A stretch of 24,906 bases of DNA from Lachnospiraceae bacterium UBA4381 (GCA_002391105.1 DGRT01000142.1:1-24906); one strand, 5' to 3'; positions 1 to 9,058 are shown, numbered from the stretch's first letter. Notes: generated by a model from the sequence alone, not told the origin. Numbers and translations are program-made.

Positions 1-47
<47 letters not shown>

Positions 48-64
48 TTTTTTATTTTCATATA

Positions 65-109
65 AAAACAGCTAAGTGCCGGAATATATTTCAGGCATTT
101 AGCTGTTTT
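65..109. terminator. Bidirectional intrinsic terminator between tRNA-Thr and ftsH
   Basis: The arms at 65-80 and 94-109 pair over 16 positions with one G-T wobble. The stem starts with A4 and ends with T4, so either strand has a U-rich end. It lies just past the ftsH stop codon on the minus strand and downstream of the tRNA on the plus strand, so it can end both convergent transcripts. Confidence 0.8.
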
Positions 110-118
110 AAGTTTTAT

Positions 119-2770
119 TTATTCCCAGGGTTTTTTATTATCAGACTGCTCTGTAGCTGAGCTGTCCTCACTTTCATAACCTGCAGCGTCATCAGATGAA
201 TATGCCTCTGAATCGTCATCCGGGTAATCATCTCCTGAAAACTCCGGCTTAGAATAATCATTTCCCGAAAACTCATTTGAAACTGTTTCTGAGACTGTTT
301 CTGAAGCATTTTCTAAAACTGTTTCTTCTGAAGCTACTGCACCTAAGTCCTGCACAGAGTCAGCGCCTGTTGTACTTCCAATATCTGATACAGCACCGAT
401 ATTTGATACAACACCATTATTTGATGCAGCACCATTATTTGATACAGCACCATTATTTGATACAGGGCTGACATCATATGTATCTGCTTCTACAGCACTT
501 TGTCCCGCATAAGCTTCTGCCTTATTAGTATTACCAGAACCTTCTTCTGATTCTGTGCGATCACCAAAGCTGTTTAATGTACTGTCATTTGTACCATTAT
601 CAGCATACACATCAGGTCTCAATACATATTCATCACTGGTATATACCTTATGCTTATCCTTTTTCTTCTTTTTTTCCTTTGAAGCCTTGTCCTTATTAGC
701 TTTCTTGGAAAGCTCTTTATCTGTTACCAATCCGGCATCTGATGACGGCTTAGACTTCTTGGCCTTTACCTTTTTCTCGCTTCTGACATATGCCTCAGCC
801 GGTTCATCTATACCGAATCTTGAGATACTGTATTTACCGGTAAGATCCTCTGCAGTAAGAGATACTCCCTTTTCAATAACAGGCATTACTCCTCCGGTAA
901 CCTGATCGAATATACTCATGAACTCCTTACCGGTTATAGATTCATGGTCTATAAGATATCCGGCAATAGCATCCAGTATCTTAAGATTATCCCGAAGTAT
1001 CTTATATGCTCTTGCATAGGCATTATTCAGGATCATCCTTACTTCTTCATCAATCATGGTTGCAGTTTCATCCGAACAGGTCTGCATAGACCTTCTGTCC
1101 AGATATTCACCTGTAATATCCTCAAGCTGAACCATACCAAAACGCTCTGACATACCATACATGGTAACCATAGCTCTGGCTTCCTTTGTTGCCTGCTCGA
1201 TATCATTTGACGCTCCCGATGTTACGGAAGGAAATCTCAGCGCCTCAGCCGCACGTCCGCCCATGGTAATAACTATATGGGCTTCCATCTCAGCCTTTGT
1301 CTCCAGATACTTCTCTTCTTCAGGTGTCTGCCATACATAACCCAGAGCACCCATAGTTCTGGGAACTATAGTTATCTTCTGAACCGGCATGGTATTCTTC
1401 TGAAGCATTGTAAGAAGTGCATGTCCTGCCTCATGGTAGGCAACTATACTCTTTTCCTCTTTTGAAAGGATACGGTCCTTCTTCTCCTTACCTGCAAATA
1501 CGACCTCTACAGATTCTATAAGATCCTGCTGGGAAACGAATCTTCTTCCCTTTCTTACAGCCGTAAGAGCAGCCTCGTTGATAATATTCTCCAGATCAGC
1601 ACCTACAGAACCGCTGGTTACATTTGCAAGCTCATGAAGATCTACGGTTTCATCCAGCTTGACATTCTTGGAATGAACCTTAAGTATATCCTCTCTGCCC
1701 TTCTGATCAGGTCTCTCAACTATAACTCGTCTGTCAAATCTTCCCGGACGCAGAAGTGCCTTATCCAAAACCTCAGGTCTGTTGGTTGCTGCCAGAATAA
1801 TGATTCCCTTTGCTGAATCAAAGCCGTCCATCTCAGCCAGAAGCTGGTTAAGAGTCTGCTCACGTTCAGAATCACCACCCATATGACGAGTATCACGGCT
1901 TCTGCCTATGGCATCTATCTCATCTATGAAAATGATACATGGAGCCTTTGCATTTGCCTGCTTAAACAGGTCTCTTACACGGGAAGCACCGACACCAACA
2001 TACATCTCTACAAACTCGGAACCCGACATAGAGAAAAATGGTACGCCGGCTTCACCTGCAACTGCCTTGGCAAGAAGCGTCTTACCGGTTCCCGGAGGTC
2101 CTACCAGAAGCGCACCCTTTGGAAGTCTGGCACCGATTTCAATGTATTTACCGGGATTCTTCAGGAAGTCAACCATCTCAGTAAGAGACTCCTTTGCCTC
2201 CTCTTCACCGGCAACATCCTTGAAGGTAACACCTGTATTCTTCTTCATGTCGAACATTCGCGCATTAGATTTGCCGACATTCATTATTCCGCCCGAACCA
2301 TTGGTGATACGTCTCATGATGAGCATGGTTATAAAATAGAACAGACCTATCATTATGACATAATAAAGAACCTGACCTAAGATGGCATTTCCGCCTTCAT
2401 TTATAGCAGTAAACTTTACATCTGCCTCTTCCAGACGATCAATCAGTCTGTAATCATCGGTACGGTAAACAAAGTAAGTTACATTTTCTGTTGCTTTTTC
2501 ATTGTCATCAGGAGAAAACTTGATCTTATTCTCATAGATTTCCACATCCTTGACATTTCCAGCCTCAAGCATCTCTATGAATCTGTTATAGGATATCTCC
2601 TGCTCCCCGGCAGTTCTGTAATTGTTGTAGCTCATAATAAATATAATAGCCAGAATTACTGCTATGATTATGGCTCCGATCATTCCATTATAGCCACCGG
2701 GTTTTTTGTTATTGTTGTTATTATTGTTATTATTACTGTTATTGTTAGAATTATTATTGTTATTTTCCAT
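119..2770 (-). CDS. ftsH: ATP-dependent zinc metalloprotease FtsH, with extended termini
   Basis: Membrane-anchored AAA+ protease that unfolds and degrades misassembled membrane proteins and some regulators. At 883 aa it is well over the usual 600-700. Residues 3-21 are almost all Asn. TM1 is near 30-48 and TM2 near 130-152. Visible motifs are Walker A GPPGTGKT (224-231), pore loop FVEMYVG (253-259), Walker B with D283/E284, second-region-of-homology arginines R341/R344, the zinc site HEAGH (446-450) and the third ligand D523 in SGASNDIEQAT. The core is therefore complete and catalytic. From about residue 640 a poorly conserved tail follows: first Lys-rich, then Ser/Asn/acidic, with five 6-residue repeats (SNNGAV-type). 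The stretch 2771-2940 upstream has no recognisable promoter, and the start has only a weak site (GAAAGAG). It may be transcribed with glyA. The function is certain; the role of the extensions is unknown. Confidence 0.97.
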   Translation of the reverse strand: MENNNNNSNNNSNNNNNNNNNKKPGGYNGMIGAIIIAVILAIIFIMSYNNYRTAGEQEISYNRFIEMLEAGNVKDVEIYENKIKFSPDDNEKATENVTYFVYRTDDYRLIDRLEEADVKFTAINEGGNAILGQVLYYVIMIGLFYFITMLIMRRITNGSGGIMNVGKSNARMFDMKKNTGVTFKDVAGEEEAKESLTEMVDFLKNPGKYIEIGARLPKGALLVGPPGTGKTLLAKAVAGEAGVPFFSMSGSEFVEMYVGVGASRVRDLFKQANAKAPCIIFIDEIDAIGRSRDTRHMGGDSEREQTLNQLLAEMDGFDSAKGIIILAATNRPEVLDKALLRPGRFDRRVIVERPDQKGREDILKVHSKNVKLDETVDLHELANVTSGSVGADLENIINEAALTAVRKGRRFVSQQDLIESVEVVFAGKEKKDRILSKEEKSIVAYHEAGHALLTMLQKNTMPVQKITIVPRTMGALGYVWQTPEEEKYLETKAEMEAHIVITMGGRAAEALRFPSVTSGASNDIEQATKEARAMVTMYGMSERFGMVQLEDITGEYLDRRSMQTCSDETATMIDEEVRMILNNAYARAYKILRDNLKILDAIAGYLIDHESITGKEFMSIFDQVTGGVMPVIEKGVSLTAEDLTGKYSISRFGIDEPAEAYVRSEKKVKAKKSKPSSDAGLVTDKELSKKANKDKASKEKKKKKDKHKVYTSDEYVLRPDVYADNGTNDSTLNSFGDRTESEEGSGNTNKAEAYAGQSAVEADTYDVSPVSNNGAVSNNGAASNNGVVSNIGAVSDIGSTTGADSVQDLGAVASEETVLENASETVSETVSNEFSGNDYSKPEFSGDDYPDDDSEAYSSDDAAGYESEDSSATEQSDNKKPWE
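378..467. repeat. Five tandem 18-bp repeats inside the ftsH tail
   Basis: Units start at 378, 396, 414, 432 and 450, with the core CCATTATTTGATACAGCA. The last two copies differ only in their final bases; the first two are more diverged. They stay in frame and encode 6-residue units such as SNNGAV and SNNGAA. The pattern is typical of a length-variable coding repeat. Confidence 0.9.
2708..2764. repeat. AAT/AAC triplet tract encoding the FtsH poly-Asn N-terminus
   Basis: Minus-strand codons for residues 3-21 are AAT or AAC, broken by two serine codons. A near-pure trinucleotide tract of this sort directly after a start codon is prone to slippage in whole-codon steps, so its length may differ between strains. 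Confidence 0.85.
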
Positions 2771-2940
2771 TACTACTCTTTCAAATTAACATTTATCCAG
2801 ACACGGAATCTGCTTATCTGTATGCTGCGTGATAAACTCCTGATAGATTCACTCTCTTAGATATAGCTGATTTATCAATAGAGCTGCTTTACCGGCAACT
2901 CCGCGTCACTCATATATGCACTCTACCGATAAACCTGATA

Positions 2941-4176
2941 TTACTGATACAGAGGATACTTATCTGTAATGCTCTTAACCAGCTCATCAGCCTTCTTCAT
3001 ATCTCCATCGATGATAGCAGCCTTAAATGCATCAGCTATAGTAAACATATCCTCCTTAACAGCACCTCTTGTAGTAACAGCAGGTGTACCTACTCTGATA
3101 CCGCTTGTTACGAAAGGTGACTTAGGATCATTAGGTACAGTATTCTTATTAACTGTGATATGTACCTCATCAAGAAGCTTCTCAACCTCCTTACCTGTAC
3201 GATCCATTTTCTTCAGATCAACAAGCATAAGGTGATTGTCTGTTCCACCGGATACGATATCAAAGCCTCTGTCCATAAGGGCACTGGCAAGAGTTGATGC
3301 ATTCTCTACCACTCTGCCCATGTAATCCTTATAATCCTGTGAAAGTGCTTCCTTGAAGCAAACAGCCTTACCGGCTATAACATGCATCAGAGGACCGCCC
3401 TGGATACCGGGGAATATAGCCTTGTTAAAGTTATACTTTTCATTAACTTCATTTGAGCAGAGAATCATACCACCTCTTGGTCCACGAAGTGTCTTATGTG
3501 TTGTTGTGGTTGTAATATCTGCATATGGAATAGGACTCATATGATAGCCTGCTGCTACAAGGCCGGCGATATGAGCCATATCAACCATGAGAATAGCACC
3601 AACCTCATCAGCTATCTCACGCATCTTCTTGAAATCTATCTCTCTGGCATATGCTGAAGCACCGGCAACGATAAGCTTTGGACGGGCCTCCTTAGCTATA
3701 GCGAGTACATTATCATAGTCAATACGTCCGTCATCGTTAACACCATAAGGTACACAGTTGAAATACTTACCTGACATATTTACCGGTGAACCGTGTGTAA
3801 GGTGTCCGCCGTGATCCAGATTCATACCCATAAATGTATCACCCGGCTCCATGGTAGCGAAGAATACAGCCATATTAGCCTGAGCTCCGGAGTGAGGCTG
3901 AACATTTACGTATTCACAGCCAAAAAGCTCCTTAGCACGATCTCTGGCAAGATCCTCAACTACATCTACATACTGACAGCCACCGTAGTATCTTTTTCCC
4001 GGATAACCCTCAGCATACTTATTAGTAAGCGGGCTTCCCATTGCAGCCATAACAGCCTTGGACGCAATATTCTCAGATGCGATAAGCTCCAGATTCTGGT
4101 TCTGACGAGCAATCTCATCATTCATCGCTGCTGCGACCTCAGGATCAACCTTTACGATTTCATCAAAATCAAACAT
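2941..4176 (-). CDS. glyA: Serine hydroxymethyltransferase
   Basis: PLP enzyme that interconverts serine and glycine while loading tetrahydrofolate with a one-carbon unit; cytosolic, central to glycine, purine and thymidylate supply. At 411 aa it has family-normal length. The PLP lysine is K228 in the hallmark TTTTTHKTLRGPRGG, and the N-terminal LIASENIAS (31-39) and SGAQAN (96-101) motifs are intact. The start is well set by GGAGG seven bases before the ATG. The 170 bases between it and ftsH show no clear terminator, so read-through into ftsH is possible. The gene lies 120 bases after the sirtuin gene; that gap holds a small hairpin (4227-4250). Confidence 0.97.
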   Translation of the reverse strand: MFDFDEIVKVDPEVAAAMNDEIARQNQNLELIASENIASKAVMAAMGSPLTNKYAEGYPGKRYYGGCQYVDVVEDLARDRAKELFGCEYVNVQPHSGAQANMAVFFATMEPGDTFMGMNLDHGGHLTHGSPVNMSGKYFNCVPYGVNDDGRIDYDNVLAIAKEARPKLIVAGASAYAREIDFKKMREIADEVGAILMVDMAHIAGLVAAGYHMSPIPYADITTTTTHKTLRGPRGGMILCSNEVNEKYNFNKAIFPGIQGGPLMHVIAGKAVCFKEALSQDYKDYMGRVVENASTLASALMDRGFDIVSGGTDNHLMLVDLKKMDRTGKEVEKLLDEVHITVNKNTVPNDPKSPFVTSGIRVGTPAVTTRGAVKEDMFTIADAFKAAIIDGDMKKADELVKSITDKYPLYQ

Positions 4177-4226
4177 TTATTTTTCCTCCATTTTAAATAT
4201 TAACTATGATATTATTCACTGATGCG

Positions 4227-4250
4227 AGTGTCAGAAGCACCTTTGACACT
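4227..4250. repeat. Short inverted repeat in the glyA leader region
   Basis: AGTGTCA (4227-4233) pairs with TGACACT (4244-4250) around a 10-base loop. There is no T-run on either side, so it is not a standard terminator. It lies about 50 bases upstream of the glyA start and could be an operator or an RNA hairpin; no regulator is recognised. Confidence 0.4.
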
Positions 4251-4296
4251 TATGACATAATATATTTAACTCATATTTCAGGTTTTGTCACGCTTT

Positions 4297-5067
4297 TTAT
4301 ACATTTATCTGTGATAAAACCTTACCGATCTTATCATGGATAACTATATCCGCTTCGCTGTCTCTTGATGTAGAAGCAAGATTCAGAACTACAAGATATT
4401 TCCCGTGAAAATAATTCACAAACCCTGCAGCCGGATAAACAACCAGAGAGGTTCCACCAATGATCAGCATATCCGCCTTGGAAATATGCATAACGGCTCT
4501 GTCCATTACATTGCCGTCAAGACCTTCTTCATACAGAACCACATCAGGTCTGACCAGTCCACCACAGACCTTGCCATCAACCTCGTTATTGCAGTGAGGA
4601 ACGCCATCCGCCTGAAGGACATACTTCATTCCGGCATGAACATCCTCAGGAGTTCCATCATATCTTTTACCACATTTCACACAGTAGTTTCTAAGCACTG
4701 ATCCATGAAGCTCCAGTACCTCCTTACTTCCTGCCGCCTGATGAAGTCCGTCTATGTTCTGTGTAATAACCGCCTTAAGCTTTCCCGCCTGTTCCATCTC
4801 TGCCAGCTTCTTATGGGCAGCATTCGGAAGTGCATCGGGAGCAAGCATTTTATCTTTATAGAACTCAAAGAATTCATCAGTTTTATAGGTTATAAAGGTA
4901 TGGCTCACTATCTCTTCCGGTGGATACTTATATTTCATCTTATACAGTCCGTCCTGACTACGAAAATCAGGAATACCACTTTCTGTAGATACGCCCGCCC
5001 CACCAAAGAATACAATATAATCAGAATCATCTACTGCGGCCTGAAGCTCTTTAATCTTATCATCCAT
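4297..5067 (-). CDS. NAD-dependent protein deacetylase, SIR2 family
   Basis: Sirtuins remove acyl groups from lysines using NAD, giving nicotinamide and O-acyl-ADP-ribose. The 256 aa match the bacterial CobB/Sir2 size. NAD-binding motifs are GAGVSTESGIPDFRS (23-37), QNIDGLH (103-109) and GTSLVVYPA (205-213). The catalytic base is H121 in ELHGS, and the structural zinc cysteines are C129, C132, C159 and C168. All required residues are present. GAGGTG precedes the ATG. It starts only 44 bases after the cdaR stop on the same strand, with no terminator seen, so it is probably the last gene of the cdaA cluster. In most Firmicutes that place is taken by glmM. The substrate cannot be read from the sequence. 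Confidence 0.95.
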   Translation of the reverse strand: MDDKIKELQAAVDDSDYIVFFGGAGVSTESGIPDFRSQDGLYKMKYKYPPEEIVSHTFITYKTDEFFEFYKDKMLAPDALPNAAHKKLAEMEQAGKLKAVITQNIDGLHQAAGSKEVLELHGSVLRNYCVKCGKRYDGTPEDVHAGMKYVLQADGVPHCNNEVDGKVCGGLVRPDVVLYEEGLDGNVMDRAVMHISKADMLIIGGTSLVVYPAAGFVNYFHGKYLVVLNLASTSRDSEADIVIHDKIGKVLSQINV

Positions 5068-5111
5068 ATCAGCACCTCACAATTCTATTCCATATTTCTT
5101 ATATAGTTTCG

Positions 5112-6383
5112 TTATTCTTCTTTATCGTCTTCCTTTTTTTCAGTCACATTTACAACAACAGAATATGTTCCGGATATCTGATATTTATCTCCCTGGGTAA
5201 ATGTAACCTGCACTGCATACTCTCCTACATTTTTATCCTTTACATCAATCCGGGGATTAAGAGTATCTATGGTTATCTCCTCCAGATCCTCCTCAAAACC
5301 ACTGATCTTAACCTTCGTGACTTCAGATGGGGTGATTTGATAATCATAGGCGTCGTCTTTTCCATCTATCATAATATTCGCAGCCGCCATAACTATTTCC
5401 TTCTCCGTTGTTGCCTCTACAGAAACATTTACGGCTATCTCCGGATCGCTGTTATCAGTGATGGTTATTCCTTCCGGAAGGTAAGAAGATACATCAACAT
5501 TCTTCTCTATATTATCAGTTGCATCCGTAACGACCACATCCCTTATAGATACCGACTGAATAGCATCAAGAGCTTCCTGTTCTCCTGCTACTGTTATTGT
5601 AGTCGGTTCATAGTTAACTTCTCTGATGCCATATCCTGAGGCAACATTTCCCACAGTAGATATTTCTATCGGAATCTCCTTTGTATTGTAAACAGGTATG
5701 CTCACGCTTACATTGCTGACAGAAAGTGTTATATTGTCCTTCTCAACAGCAGCTCCGTATTCATCTATACAGCCTATATTTACCGACTTTACTATTTCTT
5801 TATCTGCATTTGTTACATCAACTACAGCCCTTGCTTCCGCTATGGTATCAAGAACTGATTCCGGACCTGATATTGATATCATATTCGGTGTAGGCACTGC
5901 ACTTCCTAACTGACAGCCATATTTTACAGTTCCCTTGGTTATAACCTTTACAGGAACACTCTTCTCTACCTCCTCTTCCATGCTAAGAGTCACATAGTTA
6001 TTGATAGGAGTTATAGTAAGCTTAGACGAATTCGTAAGACTGACCGTACTGTTTGTGGTAACTGTAATCGTAGTGGAATTAGTTACAGACAAATGTGACA
6101 GATCTGCCTCAGCATAAAAATTGCTTTCATCAAGATTCTCAACTATAGACCTGGGTCCCTTTACAACCACAGAAACCTCTTCACCATTTGTGATATTATA
6201 GAGGTAACCACTCTCATTAATAACATCGCCATTTTTCATGACGACATCTATCCCGCTTATTGTTCTCGTAATAATGGAATCCTGTAGATTCATTACCAGA
6301 AACCATAGTAAAAATGCAACCAGCAACGATAATAACTTGAGTCCGAAATTGCTGAAAAATTTATTTTCCTTTATCTTTTTCAT
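5112..6383 (-). CDS. cdaR: CdaA regulatory protein CdaR (YbbR-domain protein)
   Basis: Extracytoplasmic partner of the diadenylate cyclase CdaA; in Bacillus and Listeria CdaR binds CdaA and modulates c-di-AMP production. The 423 aa begin with a short basic segment and one membrane anchor (about residues 13-32, LKLLSLLVAFLLWFLVM). Several beta-rich YbbR repeats follow, recognisable by phrases such as VVVKGPRSIVENLD, ISGPESVLDTI and VAGEQEALDAI, and the protein ends in an acidic tail. Its ATG overlaps the cdaA stop by 4 bases, implying translational coupling. The family assignment is firm from architecture and position; the regulatory role is inferred from studied homologues. Confidence 0.93.
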   Translation of the reverse strand: MKKIKENKFFSNFGLKLLSLLVAFLLWFLVMNLQDSIITRTISGIDVVMKNGDVINESGYLYNITNGEEVSVVVKGPRSIVENLDESNFYAEADLSHLSVTNSTTITVTTNSTVSLTNSSKLTITPINNYVTLSMEEEVEKSVPVKVITKGTVKYGCQLGSAVPTPNMISISGPESVLDTIAEARAVVDVTNADKEIVKSVNIGCIDEYGAAVEKDNITLSVSNVSVSIPVYNTKEIPIEISTVGNVASGYGIREVNYEPTTITVAGEQEALDAIQSVSIRDVVVTDATDNIEKNVDVSSYLPEGITITDNSDPEIAVNVSVEATTEKEIVMAAANIMIDGKDDAYDYQITPSEVTKVKISGFEEDLEEITIDTLNPRIDVKDKNVGEYAVQVTFTQGDKYQISGTYSVVVNVTEKKEDDKEE

Positions 6384-7249
6384 TTTGCCTGTCCCCCCTT
6401 TCTTTTCAGAATACGGGTTGACTTTTCATCTGCAGAGGTTTGCAGCTTGGAAAGCTGACGCCTGAGACCATCCTCATCAAGCTCCTGATACAGTGTTCCT
6501 CTATATGCAACTGAGATTCCACCGGTTTCCTCAGAAACTATGATGGTCATACTGTCAGTCACTTCGCTGATACCTATACCGGCTCTATGTCTTGTTCCCA
6601 GATCCTTTGTTACATCCTTGCTGGCTGTAAGAGGAAGATAACAGGTGGCAGCTGTAACTCTGTTTTTCTGTATGATAACAGCACCATCATGTAATGGTGT
6701 ATTCTTCTCGAATATATTAATAAGTAACTGCTGAGTTACAACAGCTTCGATCTGAATACCGGTACTTACATACTCACCAAGAGGAGTATCCTGTTCTATA
6801 ACGATAAGTGCTCCGGTCTTATCCTTGCCAAGCTTAGTACAGGTCTTAACAAGCTCATATATAGTTCTGTCACTAAGACCTTTTTCTTCAGCATTTTTAG
6901 TATTCATGGAGCTGAATATTCTGGTAACAAAATTCTTACGTCCAAGTTCATCAAGGGCACCCCTGAGTTCAGGCTGGAACAATATAACAAGCGCCAGGAG
7001 CAGTACATTGATCAGATTATGGGTTATCCAAAGAATGGTATTCATCTTAAATATCTCTGCTATAAGCATAAATAGAGCCAACACAATAATACCCTTCAAC
7101 AGGGTCCATGCCCGACTCGTCTTTATCCATAAAAACAGATGATATAAGATATATGCAATTATGAGTATATCCAGTATATCCGCCCACTTAATCTCAGGAA
7201 GATAGATTCCTCCAAGATATGAACGGATTACTGCCCATAGTTCCTCCAT
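6380..7249 (-). CDS. cdaA: Diadenylate cyclase CdaA (c-di-AMP synthase)
   Basis: Makes c-di-AMP from two ATP; this messenger controls potassium and osmolyte uptake and, indirectly, wall integrity. The 289 aa carry about three N-terminal membrane helices (roughly 25-41, 50-66 and 74-92) followed by the DAC (DisA_N) domain. Its two signature motifs are intact: HDGA (187-190) and GTRHRAGIG (218-226). No C-terminal DNA-binding part is present, so it is CdaA rather than DisA. It overlaps cdaR by 4 bases and lies 12 bases after the 393-aa membrane protein gene, so the four genes are almost certainly co-transcribed. Confidence 0.97.
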   Translation of the reverse strand: MEELWAVIRSYLGGIYLPEIKWADILDILIIAYILYHLFLWIKTSRAWTLLKGIIVLALFMLIAEIFKMNTILWITHNLINVLLLALVILFQPELRGALDELGRKNFVTRIFSSMNTKNAEEKGLSDRTIYELVKTCTKLGKDKTGALIVIEQDTPLGEYVSTGIQIEAVVTQQLLINIFEKNTPLHDGAVIIQKNRVTAATCYLPLTASKDVTKDLGTRHRAGIGISEVTDSMTIIVSEETGGISVAYRGTLYQELDEDGLRRQLSKLQTSADEKSTRILKRKGGQAK

Positions 7250-7261
7250 AATACAGCCTCT

Positions 7262-8443
7262 TTAATCTATATTAGTAAAAGCGCTATCCTCTGTATAATC
7301 ATATTCTTCATCTAACGGAGTCTCCACTTGACCAGCGCCTTGATTCTCCGAATAGTTTCCTTCATAATCCTGTGATTCTCCGGTTCCTCTCCTGGAAGGC
7401 TGCTGTTCATCATATGCCTGCTGCTCAGAGATTCCGGCTTCGTATCCCTCTGATTCATCAGCTTCCTCAGCCGCTCTTCTTGATGCCTTCCTTCTAAGCG
7501 CAGCTTCTACAGCTTCCTTTTCAGCTTTCCCCTGCTTTGTTCTAGGCCTTGTTCTTTCAGCATCTACCTTGGGAACCGCTTTTACGTAGTAATAATAATC
7601 ATCATCCTCAAACTGAACCAGCTCTGTTCTTCCATAATCCAGTAAACCCTTGCCGAATCTGATTAAAAGTCCTACCAGTCCACCTATGATACTTCCCGCA
7701 ACCACCTTTCCGATTGGAACATCCTGGCTCATTACATAGCCTGAGAATATAGCTCCGAGGATATTTATAACCGTTCCGGCAGCTATAGCAATATAAACCG
7801 CATACTTATAAGTGAACTTTGACAATATTCCGATTACTACTACAGTAATGGCAAATATCATCATTGTTGTGTACATTTCTTTATTGGATACGAGAACCTC
7901 GGTAAGCTGCTTCAGAGCCTCTATCTCATTATCAGCATTATCCACTTCCATAAGCCTTGATACCTCTGCAGCACAGAGAGAGAAAAAGTAGAGAGCCACT
8001 CCAAATACAGCAGGTATGAAACCTCCTATGCCAGCTACTATTCCTATAATTACAGGAGCCGCAAATGGTATTCCAAGCATATAGAAGATCGGAACCATAA
8101 GAATAATATATGCATACTTAGGGAAAAATCTCATATAGATAGCATACATCATTATGAAAATGAGTACAAACACTGCTCCTGTTTCAAGCGAAACTGTAAA
8201 TGAATGAAGTGCGATCACAACTCCCGACATAAAGAACAGAAATCCATCCGGAAGAAGCGCTGTAAGCACAGCCAGCAGGAAAGTAACTTCCTTTTTATTA
8301 GCCAGTTCATTATAGCCAAAAAGCTTTTGAATAGATATAAATAAAATTAATGAAAATATAAATCTAAAGATAGGCGTTATCAGCTCATCTTCCTTTCGTA
8401 AGAATGATCTGATACTGTTTTTAATCTTTATTATCTCTGACAT
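7262..8443 (-). CDS. Unrecognised polytopic membrane protein in the cdaA operon
   Basis: I do not recognise a named family. The 393 residues have about eight hydrophobic segments between residue 25 and 265, rich in Gly, Ile and Val, with a short polar loop near 160-185 (DNADNEIEALKQL). After the last segment comes a cytosolic tail that opens with an acidic-aromatic patch, FEDDDYYYYVKAVPKV (about 277-292). A basic/Ala-rich stretch and then a Gln/Glu/Ser-rich, probably disordered end follow. The ATG overlaps the stop of the upstream gene by one base (TGATG), and cdaA follows after 12 bases. Context suggests a transporter-like or scaffold role tied to c-di-AMP, which is inference only. Confidence 0.85.
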   Translation of the reverse strand: MSEIIKIKNSIRSFLRKEDELITPIFRFIFSLILFISIQKLFGYNELANKKEVTFLLAVLTALLPDGFLFFMSGVVIALHSFTVSLETGAVFVLIFIMMYAIYMRFFPKYAYIILMVPIFYMLGIPFAAPVIIGIVAGIGGFIPAVFGVALYFFSLCAAEVSRLMEVDNADNEIEALKQLTEVLVSNKEMYTTMMIFAITVVVIGILSKFTYKYAVYIAIAAGTVINILGAIFSGYVMSQDVPIGKVVAGSIIGGLVGLLIRFGKGLLDYGRTELVQFEDDDYYYYVKAVPKVDAERTRPRTKQGKAEKEAVEAALRRKASRRAAEEADESEGYEAGISEQQAYDEQQPSRRGTGESQDYEGNYSENQGAGQVETPLDEEYDYTEDSAFTNID

Positions 8444-8928
8444 CAGTTACGTCCCCCTTGCTCAGTTTCAATTAGATCGGAGTAGCCTCCTATTTCGGAA
8501 TAGACCTTCACAGTACCATCTTCAATCTGATCCCTTACCTCGTCCTTTTCGTAAAGCTTTATAAGTCTTCTGAGGTTCTTGTTATATCTGACAAGGTGTT
8601 TCTTTGCTTTAGCATATTTATAATTATAGATCAAAAAAGCATATAAATAGAATACAAGCATCGCGCCAACGTAACCGGTCATTAGTTTGGTCATCACATC
8701 GAAGTAATCCATTGAATTGATCTGATTCATAATACTTTCCATGTTAAGTATTATGTAAACCGCAATCAAAAGCCAATAGCAAAAGGTTGTTACTACAAGT
8801 GTTTTGAGACACCCCAGTTTCACATAATCCTCTCTGTAATAACGGCTCATGGTCAGTTCGCCGGGTTCCTCATTCTTCTCATATATCGTTATCTTCGTCA
8901 TCAAACGAATCTTATCTTCGTCCAGCAT
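8443..8928 (-). CDS. Unrecognised two-helix membrane protein, first gene of the cdaA cluster
   Basis: The 161-residue product has a polar N-terminus ending in SRYYREDYVKLG, two clear hydrophobic helices (about 42-62 and 87-107), and a basic then acidic C-terminal tail (KYAKAKKHLVRYNKNLRRL). The tail is likely cytosolic. The start has GGAGAC upstream, although a second Met at residue 10 and another at 27 are possible. It is followed by the 393-aa membrane gene with a TGATG overlap, and a good promoter lies about 90 bases upstream (9020-9048). No catalytic motif is visible. Its tight coupling to the next membrane gene suggests the two proteins work together; function is unknown. Confidence 0.8.
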   Translation of the reverse strand: MLDEDKIRLMTKITIYEKNEEPGELTMSRYYREDYVKLGCLKTLVVTTFCYWLLIAVYIILNMESIMNQINSMDYFDVMTKLMTGYVGAMLVFYLYAFLIYNYKYAKAKKHLVRYNKNLRRLIKLYEKDEVRDQIEDGTVKVYSEIGGYSDLIETEQGGRN

Positions 8929-9019
8929 AATTTGTCTCCATTTACAAAAACTATATCCCCGATAAAGACATCAGTTATTCTGCATTGCTGATAAATGTAT
9001 AACAGCACGCATATTCATA

Positions 9020-9048
9020 ATCATAAAATATATGACAGTAAAAATCAA
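9020..9048 (-). promoter_or_regulatory. SigA-type promoter for the cdaA cluster
   Basis: On the minus strand TTGATT (9043-9048) and TATGAT (9020-9025) are 17 bases apart. Transcription would begin near 9013 and leave a leader of about 85 bases before the 161-aa gene. It sits right after the terminator of the preceding gene, as expected for a new transcription unit. Confidence 0.6.
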
Positions 9049-9058
9049 GTAAAAGCAA

